Shown: positions 23,693 through 39,730 of the stretch, piece by piece
Numbering within the stretch: position 1 is the stretch's first letter
Layout of the letters: every line of letters starts with the position of its first letter
Assembly: GCF_035594125.1 (NCBI RefSeq)
Contig: NC_087193.1
Location: forward strand, 507,501-571,500
Reading direction: 5' to 3'
DNA from: Scylla paramamosain
Taxonomy: Eukaryota; Arthropoda; Malacostraca; Decapoda; Portunidae
Length of the DNA stretch: 64,000 nucleotides
Made by a program: the position numbers and the translations under genes
The notes under the pieces: model-generated
Databases searched by the model: none
What the model saw: only the letters and a program-made list of their open reading frames with translations
What the model was told of the DNA's origin: nothing

Positions 23693-26368
23693 GTTTTCCA
23701 CCATCTGTCAACGACTACAGAGTCCGAGTTTTCCACCATCTGTCAACGACTACAGAGTCACTCTCAAACTAAGTTTATCTGTGCTGTATACCTCTCACCT
23801 AACTCCTCTGACTATAAGAAATTCTTTGACTACTTAACTTCCAAAGTGGAGCACATTCTGAGTCTCCTCCCTTTTGCGGAGATCTCCATTCTTGGAGACT
23901 TCAATGTTCACCACCAGCTTTGGCTTTCCTCTCAATTAACTGACCATCCTGCTGAACTAGCCTTCAGCTTTGCTATCCTCCACGACCTAGAGCAACTGGT
24001 GCAACATCCTACTCGTATTTCTGATGGTCTTGGAGATACGCCCAACATTCTTCACCTTCTCCTGACCTCTAATTCTTCTGCTTATGCTGTCACCCTTTCT
24101 TCTCCATTGGGTTCCTCCAACCACAATCTCATATCTGTATCTTGTCCTATCGCTCCAATCCCTCCTTAGGATCTCCTAAGCGAAGATGCCTCTGGCGTTT
24201 TGCCTCTGCTATTTGGGGGAACCTGAAGAGGTATTTTGCTGATTTTCATTAGAATGACTACTGTTTCCCTGTCAGAGACCCGTCTTTGTGAGCTGAGCGC
24301 ATAACAGAAGTGATAGTGTCTAGCATGGAGGCGTACTTTCCTCACTCTTTTTCTTGACTAAACCTTCCAAATCTTGGTTTAACACAGCTTGTTCTCGTGC
24401 TATACATGATAGAGAGGTGGCCCACAAAAGGTACGTAAGCCTTCCATCACCAGAATCTCGTGCACTTTATATTTCTGCCCGGAACCATGCCAAGCTTGTT
24501 CTTCAACAAGCCAAAAACATTAACATAAAGTGTCAAAATCTTTCAAGATCTAACTCCCCTCGTGACTTCTGGCATCTAGCCAAAAATATCTCCAATAACT
24601 TTAGTTCTTTTTTCCCTCCTTTATTTCAACCAGATGGCACCACTACTATCACATTTATTTCCAAAGATGAACTCCTCGCTCAAACCTTTGCTAAAAACTC
24701 TTCCTTGGACGATTCTAGGCTTGTTTCTCCCTCTCCTCCACCCTCTGAATACTTCATGCTACCAATTAAAATCTTTCACAATGATGTTTTCCATGTCCTC
24801 GCTGGCCTAAACCCTCGGAAGGCTTATGAACCTGATGGGGTTCTTCTTATTGTTCTCCGAAACTGTGCCTCCGTGGTTGCACCTTGCCTAGTCAAAATCT
24901 TTCAGCTCTCTCTCTCAACATCTACCTTTCCTTCTTGCTGGAAATTTGCATACATTCAGCCTGTTCCTAAAAAGGTGACCGTTCTAATCCCTCAAACTAC
25001 CGTCCTATTGCTTTAATTTCCTGTCTATCTAAAGTTTTTTAATCTATCCTCAACAGGAAGATTCTTAAACATCTATCACTTCACAACCTTCTATCTGATC
25101 GCCAGTATGGGTTCCGTCAATGCCGCTCTACTGTTGATCTTCTGGCTTTCCTTACTGAGTCTCGGTCATCCTCTTTTAAAGATTTCGGTGAAACTTTTGC
25201 TGTTGCCTTGGACATATCAAAAGCTTTTGATAGAGTCTGGCACAAAGGTTTGATTTCCAAACTACCCTCCTACAGTTTCTATCCTTCTTTTTGTAACTTC
25301 ATCTCAAGTTTCCTTTCTGACCGTTCTATTGCTGCTGTGGTCACTGATTTTCTCCTAAATCTATTAACAGTGGTGTTCCTCAGGATTCTGTCCTGTCACC
25401 TACTCTCTTCTTATTATTCTTCAATGACCTTCTAAACCATACTTCTTGTCCTATCCACTCTCACGCTGATGATACTACCCTGCACTTTTCCACGTCTTTT
25501 TATAGCCGTCCAACCCTTCAAGAAGTAAACATTTCACGCAGGGAAGCCACAGAACCCCTGAATTCTGATCTATCTAAAAATTCTGATTGGGGCAGAGCAA
25601 ACTTGGTATTGTTCATTGCCTCAAAAACTTTTCCCTCTTCTTCAATGACACTAAACTGTCCCCCTCTTCTACACTGAACATGTCTCTGTCTGTCCTTTAC
25701 TTATAATCTGAACTGAAAACTTCACATCACATCTCTAGCTAAAACAGCTTCTATGAAGTTAGGTGTTCTGAGACGTCTTCGCCAGTCTTTCTCAGCCACC
25801 CAGCTGCTAACTCTGTACAAGGGTCTTATCCGTCTATGTATGGAGTATGCTTCACATGCCTGGGGGGGCGGTTTCCACTCATACCGCTTTTCTAGACAGG
25901 GTGGAATTAAAAGCTTTTCCTCTCATCAACTCCTCTCCTCTAACTGACTGTCTTCAGCCTCTCTCTCATCGCCGCAGTGTTGCATCTCTAGCTGTCTTCT
26001 ACCGCTATTTTCAAGCTAACTGCTCTTCTGATCTTGCTAACTGCATGCCTCCCCTCCTTCCGCGGCCTCGTTGCACAAGACTTTCTACTTTCTCTCACCC
26101 CTATTATGTCAGCGTCTCTAATGTAAGAGTTAATCAGTATTCTCAATCATTCATCCCTTTCTCTGGTAAACTCTGGAACTCCCTGCCTGTTTCTTTATTT
26201 CCACCTTCCTATGATTTGATTCCTTCAAGAGGGAGGTTTCAAGACACTTATCCTTCAATTTTTGAGTACCGCTTTGGACCCTTTTCTGGGAATGGCATCT
26301 CAGTGGGCTTTTTTTTTTGTGTGTGTGTATTTTTGTTGTTTTTGGCCAGTGTCCCTCCTACATAAAAA
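23693..26368 (+). mobile_element. Family J non-LTR retrotransposon, copy 4 (EN to 3' end)
   Basis: Starts inside the endonuclease with a 35-base unit present twice in tandem (23693-23727, 23728-23762). The endonuclease continues to about 24169 ([18 protein letters not shown] with N replacing D). Linker and pre-RT are open at 24354-25016. The RT continues with DISKAFDRVWHKG (25208-25250), then a frameshifted GVPQ region and HADDTTLHF (usually YADDTTLHF, near 25460). The C-terminal region runs to 26368, where CCTCCTACATAAAA closes it. Multiple frame breaks make it inactive. Confidence 0.87.
24354..25016 (+). pseudogene. Family J linker and N-terminal RT region, 220 codons
   Basis: Longest open stretch of copy 4. 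It covers the segment between endonuclease and RT ([27 protein letters not shown]) and the start of the RT (LNPRKAYEPDGV, FPSCWKFAYIQPVPKK). It then shifts frame, reading VTVLIPQTTV where other copies give SNYRPIAL. It is useful mainly as an anchor for rebuilding the family alignment. Confidence 0.8.
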
Positions 26369-27730
<1,362 letters not shown>

Positions 27731-27774
27731 CAAGTAGAAAATAAAATAATAAGAAGGATTAATTCCTTGAATCC

Positions 27775-28925
27775 TCACTTTTGAAAGACTTTTAAATCAT
27801 AGTAAGAAGGAAATACAGAAGCAGGAAGGGAGTTACAGAGTTTAGTAAGGAACATAAGAACATTAGAAATAAGGGAAGTTGCAAGAAGCCATCAGGCCTA
27901 CTGGCAATCACTATATGAAATATACCTACCTATTTCGACCTGTCATCTCCATCCATAAACCCGTCTAATCTTCTCCCTAATGTCTTAGCACTAACAACTT
28001 GATTACAGAGTCCGTTCCATTCACCTACCATTCTATTTGAGGACCAATTTCTTCCTGTCTCTTTTTTAAACCTAGTTTTTTTTTTTTTTTTCAAGCTTGA
28101 AACGTTATTTTTTGTTCTGTCCTGGTTACTGTCCTGGTTATTGAGTATTTTGCTTACGTCCCCCTTGTTATAAAATTTATGCCACTTAGACCTCTATCAG
28201 GTCCCCTCTTAACCTACATCCCTCTAAAGAATGTAAATTTAACAGCTTCAGTCTCCCCTCATAAAGAATACTCCTCATCCCCTGTATCCCTTTAGTCATT
28301 CTCCTTGGTACTCATTCTAGTAGACCTATATCCTTCCTGTAGTGGGGACCAGAACTTCGTGTCATCGCAGATTTACTAAGATCATTACTAATTCCACTAT
28401 CCAAGTCAGTGATATATATTAAAAACAATAATTGTTCTAATAAGTGATCCTTGTGGCACCCCACTAATTACATGACCCCACTCGAATTCAGAGCCGTTTA
28501 TTACAACTCTCTGTCGCTTGTCGCTTAACCATGACGTTATTCAGCGTAACACCCCAAAAAAGGATGAATGATTGAGAATATTGGCTAACTCATGTATTAA
28601 AGAAGACGACAGGATAAAGATGAGAGAAAAAAAGGAAGACTTGCGCAGGGAGGCCACGAGACGGGAGAAGGCATGCAGTTAGCAAGATTAAGAGAACAAT
28701 TAGCATGAAAATAACGGTAGAAGACACCAAGAGATGTAATAAGACAGAGATAAGACAGTTAGTTAGAAAAGAGGGGTTCTTAAGAAGAAAAAAAATTGAT
28801 TCCACCCTATCTAAAAGAGGGGAATGAGCTCTATCCCCTCCCTGCCATATATGTGAAACATATTCTATACATAGACGGATAAGACCCCTGCATTGAGTTA
28901 GCAAGTTTGGGGGGAGGGATAGGGG
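27775..28925 (-). mobile_element. Family J copy 5, split by a CR1 insertion
   Basis: The left part (27775-27842) and the right part (28558-28925) are contiguous segments of the family J 3' region on the minus strand (compare 15625-15690 and 15690-16060 of copy 2). The block between them is CR1 and does not belong to family J. The copy is heavily mutated and reaches only to the segment equivalent to the C-terminal RT extension. Confidence 0.8.
27843..28557 (-). mobile_element. CR1-type retrotransposon inserted in family J copy 5
   Basis: On the minus strand it begins near 28500 with an RT piece (VPQGSLI, then ITDLDSGISNDLSKSADDTK, the catalytic ADD). It then skips to the C-terminal segment at about 28330-27950 and ends with GTTGCAAC..TCTAATGTTCTTATG near 27848-27870, the CR1-type 3' terminus also seen at 2638 and 51205. 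Part of the RT between the ADDT motif and the C-terminal region has been lost. Dead copy. Confidence 0.78.
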
Positions 28926-28969
28926 AGAAAAACTTCCAGATATGAAACAGAACATGTAGAACGTATATG

Positions 28970-33526
<4,557 letters not shown>

Positions 33527-36500
33527 TTTTTATGTAGGAGGGACACTGGCCAAGGGCAACAAAAATCCAATAAAAAAATTAAAAAAAAAGCCCACTGAGA
33601 TGCCAGTCCTAGACAAGGGTCCAAAGCGGTAGTCAAAAATTGAAGATAAGAGTCTTCAAACATCTCTCTTGAAGGAATTCAATTTATAGGAAGATGGAAA
33701 TACAGAAGCTGGCAGGGAATTCCATAGTTTACCAGAGAGAGGGATGAATGACTGAAAATACTGGTTAACTCTTGCAGTAGAGAGGTGGACAGAATAGGGG
33801 TGAGAGAAAGAAGAAAGTCTTGTGCAGCGAGGCCGCGGGAGAAAGGGAGGCATGCAGTTAGCAAGATCAGAAGGGCAATTAACATGAAAATAGCGGTAGA
33901 AGACAGCTAGAGATGAGACGAAAAGCTTTTCATTCCACCATGTCTAGAAGAGCGGTATGAGTGGAAGCCCTCCAGATATGTGAAGCATACTCCATCCATG
34001 GACGGATAAGGCCCTTGTGCAGAGTTAGCGTCTGGAGGGATGAGAAAAACTGGCGGAGAAGTCTCAGAACGCCTAACTTCATAGAAGCTGTGTTACCTAG
34101 AGATGAGATGTGAAGTTTCCAGTCCAGATTATAAGTAAAGGACAGACCGAGGATGTTCAGTGTAGAAGAGGGGGACAGTTGAGTGTCACTGAAGAAGAGG
34201 AGATAGTTGTCTGGAAGGTTGTGTCGAGTTAATAGGTGGAGGAATCGAGTTTTTGAGGCATTGAACAATATCAAGTTTGTTCTGCCCCAATCCGAAATTT
34301 TAGAAAGATCAGAAGTCAGGCGTTTTGTGGCTTCCCTGCGTGAATGCGTACTTCCTCAAGTGTTGGACGTTCATGACAAGATCTGGTAAAGTGCAGGGTG
34401 GTATCATCAACATAGGAGTGGATACGACAAGAAGTTTGGTTTGGAAGTTCGTTGATGAATAATAAGAAGAGAGTGGATGACAGAACAGAACACTGAGGAA
34501 CACCACTGTTAATAGATTTAGTAAAAGAATAGTAACCGTCTACCACAGCAGCAATAGAACGGTCAAAAACGAAACTTGAGATGAAATTACAGAGAGAAGG
34601 GTAAAAGCTGTAGGAAGGTGGTTTGGAAATCAAAGCTTTGTGCTAAACTCTATCAAAAGCTTTTGATATATCCAAGGCAACAGCAAAAGTTTCACCAAAA
34701 TCTCTAACAGAAGATGACCAAGACTCAGTAAGGAAAGCCAGAAGATCGCCAGTAGAGCAGCCTTGACGAAACCCATAGAGGTTGTGAAATGATAGATGTT
34801 TAAGAATCTTCCTCTTGAAGATAGATTCAAAAACTTTAGATTAGTAGGAAATTAAAGCAATAGGACGGAAGTTTGACGGATTAGAACGGTCACCCCTTTT
34901 AGGAACAGGCTGAATGTAGGCAAACTTCCAGTAAGAAGGAATGGTAGATGTTGACGCTTAAAGTTAAAAGAGTTCGACAAGGTGCAAGCACGAAGGCACG
35001 GTTTCGGAGAACAATAGGAAGGACCATTTCAGGCCCATAAGCCTTTCGAGAGTTTAGGCCAGAAAGGGCATAAAAAACATCACTGTGAAGAATTCTAAAA
35101 GGTAGCATGAAGTAGTCAGAGGGTGGAGGAGATGGAGGAACAAGTCCTAAATCGTCGACTTTTTACCAAAGATTTGAGCGACGATTTCAGCTTTAGAGAT
35201 AGATGTGATAGCAGTGGTGCCATCTGGTTGAAGTAAAGGAGGGAAAGAAGAAGAAGCAAAGTTATTGGAGATATTTTTGGCTAGATGCCAGAAGTCACGA
35301 GGGGAGTTGGATCTCGAAGGATTTTGACAACAGACTTCGCATGGTTCCGGGCAGAAATATAAAGTGCATGAAATTCTGGTGATGGAAGGCTTAATCATCT
35401 TTTGTGGGCCGCCTCTTCATCATGTATAGCACGATTAACGGTGTTAAACCAAGGTTTGTAAGGTTTAAGTCGAAAAAAAAGAATGAGGAATGTGCGCCTC
35501 CATACCAGACACTGTCACCTCTGTTATGCGCTCGGCACACAAAGACGGGTCTCTGACACGGAAGCAGTATTGATTCCAATGAAAATCAGCAAAATACCTC
35601 CTCAAGTCCCCCCCCCCCAACTAGCAGAGGCAAAACGCCAGAGGCACCTTCGCTTAGGGGGATCCTGAGAAGGGATTGGAGCGATAGGACAAGATACAGA
35701 TATGAAAGCGTGATCGGAGGAGCCGAACGGAGAAGAAAGGGTCACAGTATAAGCAGAAGTATTAAAGGTCAGGAAAAGGTCAAGAATGTTGGGCGTATCT
35801 CCAAGACGGTCAGAAATGGGAGTAGTGTGTTGCACAAATTGCTCTAGGTCGTAGAGTATAGCAAAGTTGTAGGCTAGTTCACCAGGATGGTCAGTGAAGG
35901 GAGAAGAAAGCCAAAGCTGGTGGTGAACATTGAAGTCTCCAAGAATGGAGATCTCTGCAAAAGGGAAGAGGGTCAGAATGTGCTCCACTTTGGAAGTTGA
36001 GTAGTCAAAGAATTTCTTTTATTCAGAGGAGTTAGGTGAGAGGTATACAGTACAAATAAATTTTGTTTGAGATTGATTCTGTAGTCGTAGCCAGATGGTG
36101 TAAAACTCGGAAGATTCAAGAGCGTGGGCATGAGAGCAGGTTAACTCGTTGCGCACATAAGTGCAACATCCACCTTTGAATTGAAAATGACGATAGAAAA
36201 AGTAGGAGGGAACAGAAAAGGGGCTACTGTCAGTTGCCTAAGACACCTGAGTTTCAGTGAGGAAAAGAAGATGAGGTTTAGAGGAGGAGAGGTGGTGTTC
36301 TACAGATTGAAAATTAGATCTTAGTCCACTAATGTTGCAGAAGTTAATGAAGTAAAGATGAGTGGAGTGTCAAAGACACTTAGCGTCATTATCAGAAGAG
36401 CAGTCCGACATGGGGATATTTGTGGTCCCCTTCCCAGATCGGGATTCCGAGGCTGCTGTAGGAGTCGCCATGATAATTTTGAATTTTTCAGTGAAGGGTG

Positions 36501-36714
36501 TGTGTGTGTGTTATTAAGTGTTTGTAGTTTTGTGTGGAGGAAGAGAGTTGTCTTTAGAGGATAGGCTGTGAATGCCCCCTTGTGGTGTGAGACACAAAGG
36601 GAAACAAAGGGAAACTGCTGGTTTTAATGATAAGTTCACAGCATCCCCTGATCCAGTGTTTTAGGCCTCACTGGGAGTAATTATCGTTTCGGCAGGTGCC
36701 TACTGCCTCATTCT
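33527..36714 (-). mobile_element. Family J non-LTR retrotransposon, copy 7 (nearly full length)
   Basis: Minus strand. The 5' UTR (36714 to about 36473) is shared with copy 2, including TTCACAGCA and GGGAGTAATTATCGTTTCGGCA. The start ATG is near 36472 (MATPTAASES). Endonuclease is at about 36350-35602 ([18 protein letters not shown]), linker at 35580-35147, and RT at about 35108-33930 in pieces (GVPQCSVLSSTLFLLFINEL at about 34510, YVDDTTLHF at about 34405). The 3' end with CCTACAT is at 33527-33545. Frame breaks occur near 35600, 35150 and 34830. This copy keeps the RT segment that copy 2 has lost. Confidence 0.88.
35602..35988 (-). pseudogene. Family J endonuclease fragment (copy 7), 128 codons
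   Basis: Open stretch from residues around the [20 protein letters not shown] segment to [11 protein letters not shown] and [10 protein letters not shown]. The catalytic D/N and the terminal D-H pair are kept. The upstream part of the domain is interrupted by a stop near 36019 (TAA on the minus strand). Confidence 0.8.
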
Positions 36715-36873
36715 AGGGATGCAGTTCTACTGTGGGCTCATAATAAATCCCATAGTTGGGCAGGAGCAGTGGGAGGTGAGAATCTCCCTATCCTTGCGCC
36801 AAAAGTAATTGAATTCTATTCTTGATGAAATTTTATATATATAATAACATTTATTTATTTATTTATTGTGTAG
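36715..36873. other. Intron sequence upstream of the first recognised fusion-gene exon
   Basis: Unique DNA, with TTTA repeats and a TTATTGTGTAG acceptor at 36863-36873. The lack of a polypyrimidine tract is typical of AT-rich introns. Confidence 0.5.
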
Positions 36874-37054
36874 GTGGGCACTCTCAATTCCAAATAATGT
36901 CCTCCAAGGGGAAATGCCTTGACGAAGAGACCGTACAGCTGCTCAAGTTAGCTTCCTGGGCCACCAGTGCTGGTCAGACTGGTACGTCATCCAAACTCTC
37001 AATCCAGGCTTTGTAGGCGATTACTCTGATTTCTCTTGCTTCTTGGTCTTTAAA
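36874..37054 (+). CDS. Fusion gene exon a: ACAD middle domain, with 1-base loss
   Basis: Acceptor TGTGTAG at 36873, donor GTAAGT at 37055 (phase 0). The first half reads in one frame to WATSAG. From 36974 the good frame is the next one, SDWYVIQTLNPG then DYSDFSCFLVFK. This fits the beta-domain of an acyl-CoA dehydrogenase, where a tryptophan near the flavin (K/S-W-x-T-S-A) and a polar DWY strand are expected. A missing base at about 36972-36974 is needed to join the halves. In the original frame a GTACGT lies at 36982, but a splice there would remove the clearly conserved SDWY segment. Confidence 0.65.
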
Positions 37055-37281
37055 GTAAGTCACTCATATTGTGTCCAGCTTCTCATTGTTTACCACATTT
37101 TATTTATTTATTTTATTTTTTTGTCTTCATACCCTTTCCTCATTGTTACATATTCTGTACATATTAGATAAGAGTTTCTAAAATAAATGGATAGAAATTT
37201 CAAAACTGGAAAAAAAAGGGCGTTAAATAGCGTTTGTTTTCCCCAGCACGTGGTTAGAAATGTAACTTGGAGTCTTTCCAG

Positions 37282-37410
37282 AATGAAGTTCGAGCCAACA
37301 CTGGGGACTGGAGTGCCCTAGGGATGCATGACAACATGTCTGGACCTATAGTAATAGAGGGAAAATTCAACATTGACAGGATGATTGGCTCTCGCGGTGA
37401 AGGTAAACGT
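37282..37410 (+). CDS. Fusion gene exon b: ACAD middle domain end
   Basis: Acceptor TCTTTCCAG at 37281 and donor GTAAGT at 37411, both phase 0. It encodes NEVRANTGDWSALGMHDN, then GPIVIEGKF and MIGSRGEGKR. This matches the ACAD pattern in which a LGxRxxxxxxIxFExxxVP strand is followed by the (L/I)GxxGxG turn that leads to the C-terminal helical domain. Confidence 0.75.
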
Positions 37411-37542
37411 GTAAGTATTAAAGTCCATTTCCATTTTTTATGTTTACTAAATATATGAAAAGAGAAAATATATGCACGATAAGAGAGTGCCCAAAGTTCT
37501 AGCTAATAGGTATCTTATAGTTTGTAGGGTGTATATGGGAAA

Positions 37543-37577
37543 GTAAACTCCGACTTCTTAAAGAAGTCGGAGTTTAC
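37543..37577. repeat. Perfect hairpin, 17-bp arms, 1-base loop
   Basis: GTAAACTCCGACTTCTT at 37543-37559 and its exact reverse complement at 37561-37577. It lies in the intron between exons b and c. ACTATA/CTATAC repeats follow to 37640. Confidence 0.95.
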
Positions 37578-37758
37578 AAGAACTATAAACTATACTATAA
37601 CTATACAGGTATATACTATAAACTATACAAGAACTATAAACAAGAAAACTGTGTTAAAGTAAAGGAAAATGCTTAATCTTTTCTATATATACAAAACTCT
37701 ATCACCTTTCCTTATAAAAAGGATGTCCATGGTAAAAGTATCTTCATCCTTTTTACAG

Positions 37759-37914
37759 AGTAATGATGAAACTATTATCCCTTACCACTTGTTGTTCACC
37801 TCTGCGTGTTGGATTGGCATTTCACTGGCATCCATTGACGTAGCAAAGAAACACGTCACCCACAAGGCTCATGCAAACGTAGGCATGAGGGTGTGTGATC
37901 ACCCGTCTGTCCAG
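37759..37914 (+). CDS. Fusion gene exon c: ACAD C-terminal helical domain
   Basis: Acceptor TTTTTACAG at 37758 and donor GTGAAC at 37915, phase 0 both sides. The reading SACWIGISLASIDVAKKHV followed by DHPSVQ corresponds to ACAD helix G onward, the 'AAxxxGxxxxAlexaxxYaxxRxqFG..l...Q' region. The usual R-x-x-F-G is replaced by a histidine-rich THKAHANVGMRVCD stretch. No stop in 52 codons. Confidence 0.8.
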
Positions 37915-38560
37915 GTGAACACTTTTATCCTACTTCCTCACACCAAACAGGCGATCTGATGTAGACATACGACCCAACTGCAGTGTTATTTTGGTTTATT
38001 TTGAAAGATTTTTGGTAGTGTCACCCATTTTTTATGCAAGTTTTCTGTTTTACGTGATCTTTCGCAACATCTTGGTTCAGCTATGACTTTGTCCTTGTTT
38101 TTCCACACTGGCAAGTCATAGATCTGCTGTTAGCATTAACCTTTTTCACTTAAATAGTATCCTGCAATGTTTTCATATGCTTCATTTCAACACATTACCA
38201 ATGCATTCATGTTTCATTCTACTCTTCACGTATTCATTCGTACCCATGTCCATCTCTACTATATAACGATTTCATCTTGAATGTGTCTTATACTTTACAT
38301 CCATCCATTTTCTTTACTTTTCATGTTCCACATCTATAAAGAAATACAATTTTTACATAATTTGCCCACAGTCCGTCATTAGATAGACAGGTGAAACGAA
38401 GTAATCTAAAATTATGTTACACTTAAAGTCTCTCACATGTAACATCCCTACAGAAAGTTTCATGCCGAAATTTATAAATATTGTAATGCTATCTGAGAAT
38501 AGTGAATTACTGAGCATGTATATGTGCAGAGTGTATGTAAACAGGAATCTCTCACCTTAG

Positions 38561-38691
38561 GATTTCTTTGGAGAGGCAGTGTGCGACGTCAACTCAGTAG
38601 GCTGCCAGGGCATCTTGCTTGCTGATGCCATGGATAAGGAGACCAACAACAACGACTGGAGGCTGCACGAAGATAAAGCATTCGTTGCAAG
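38561..38691 (+). CDS. Fusion gene exon d: ACAD C-terminal domain, GC donor
   Basis: Acceptor TCTCACCTTAG at 38560. The reading DFFGEAVCDVNSVGCQGI then NNNDWRLHED fits the second long helix of the ACAD C-domain. The end that keeps phase with exon e is AAG|GCAAGT at 38691/38692, a GC-AG intron with an otherwise ideal donor, leaving two bases that pair with the single leading base of exon e. A GT donor four bases later (CAA|GTGTTC) would be phase 0 and break the join. Confidence 0.75.
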
Positions 38692-39034
38692 GCAAGTGTT
38701 CACCTACATTCTTAGACATGCAAGTTTTTTTTATTTATCTTTTATTGTGTGAATATCATTTATACATTGGAGTTATTTACATATCTTCATTCTGCTTGTT
38801 ATTTCAAAGAAAACTTAACTTTTGTTTGTTATATGTAAGCTCTCAACTGATATATTGAAACGTCCATCTTTACGGTAAATTTGGTCATAATTAAAATTAG
38901 AACATTTTTACTGACAGTTAGAATTTTTACTGAATATTATGTGCCACTAACTGAGACGAAATTCATACATTGTTCATGGCATGTTTAATATATTTCAAAA
39001 ACATCTTGGAATTAAATGAAAACTGTTCTTTCAG

Positions 39035-39141
39035 AGGAAAATATGTGCATTGCTTAAGGCAACATAAGTATTCTGCTTCTAAGGTGGTCAGCGATGTGAC
39101 AGACAAGATGCTACATGCTTGTGGTGGGGACAGGGTACAAG
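39035..39141 (+). CDS. Fusion gene exon e: ACAD flavin-adenine loop, with extra G
   Basis: Acceptor TTCTTTCAG at 39034. Reads GKYVHCLRQHKYSASK, VVSDVTDKM then LHACGG. In the frame as given the next residues are DRVQ. If one G of the run 39126-39129 is removed, the end becomes TGYK, exactly the ACAD signature GGxGY, and the exon ends AAG|GTGAGG at 39141 in phase 0, matching exon f. An inserted G in this exon is therefore the simplest reading. Confidence 0.72.
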
Positions 39142-39568
39142 GTGAGGCTCTGAGCTGCGACACAGATAAAGATAAAGCATTACCTAACTTTTGATTATAC
39201 AAACAGATCTCGCTCTCCAATAAGGCTACGTTCTCGTCCCCGGAAGTTCTGCGGCATAATAAATACTTGTAAAGTAGAGGTTTTGGTAAATATGGAATCT
39301 TGTCCTAAACAAGGGTAAAATTGGATAATTACGAGAGCGTACACTAAAAATGTCATGCACCATAAACAACTTTGCAACAGCAATGTGACTCCGCAGATGT
39401 GGTAAAGGCCTATTTATAGCTCAGATTTGTTTCAGAAACTTGTCTTTTTGCAAGTATTTATTTATTTTTTTTAGTTGCCTCAATTTTATATTTTAATTTT
39501 TCCTCCCTATCAATTGATCAAATTGTTTTGAGACATCTTACACACTCCATATCTAGTTTATCGTACGG

Positions 39569-39569
<1 letters not shown>

Positions 39570-39653
<84 letters not shown>

Positions 39654-39654
39654 T

Positions 39655-39730
<76 letters not shown>
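39570..39730. repeat. (TAA)n then (TAG)n, 3' flank of the CR1/L2-like element
   Basis: TAA units 39570-39652 with one CAA, then about 25 TAG units to 39730. Confidence 0.95.

Noticed and set aside
36874..36981. Ending exon a at 36981 with donor GTACGT
   Set aside because: It would discard the SDWYVIQTLNPG...FLVFK segment, which fits the ACAD middle domain and joins exon b in phase.
39035..39133. Ending exon e at AGG|GTACAA (39133)
   Set aside because: Phase fits, but it shortens the conserved loop; the extra-G explanation restores GGTGYK and uses the better GTGAGG donor.
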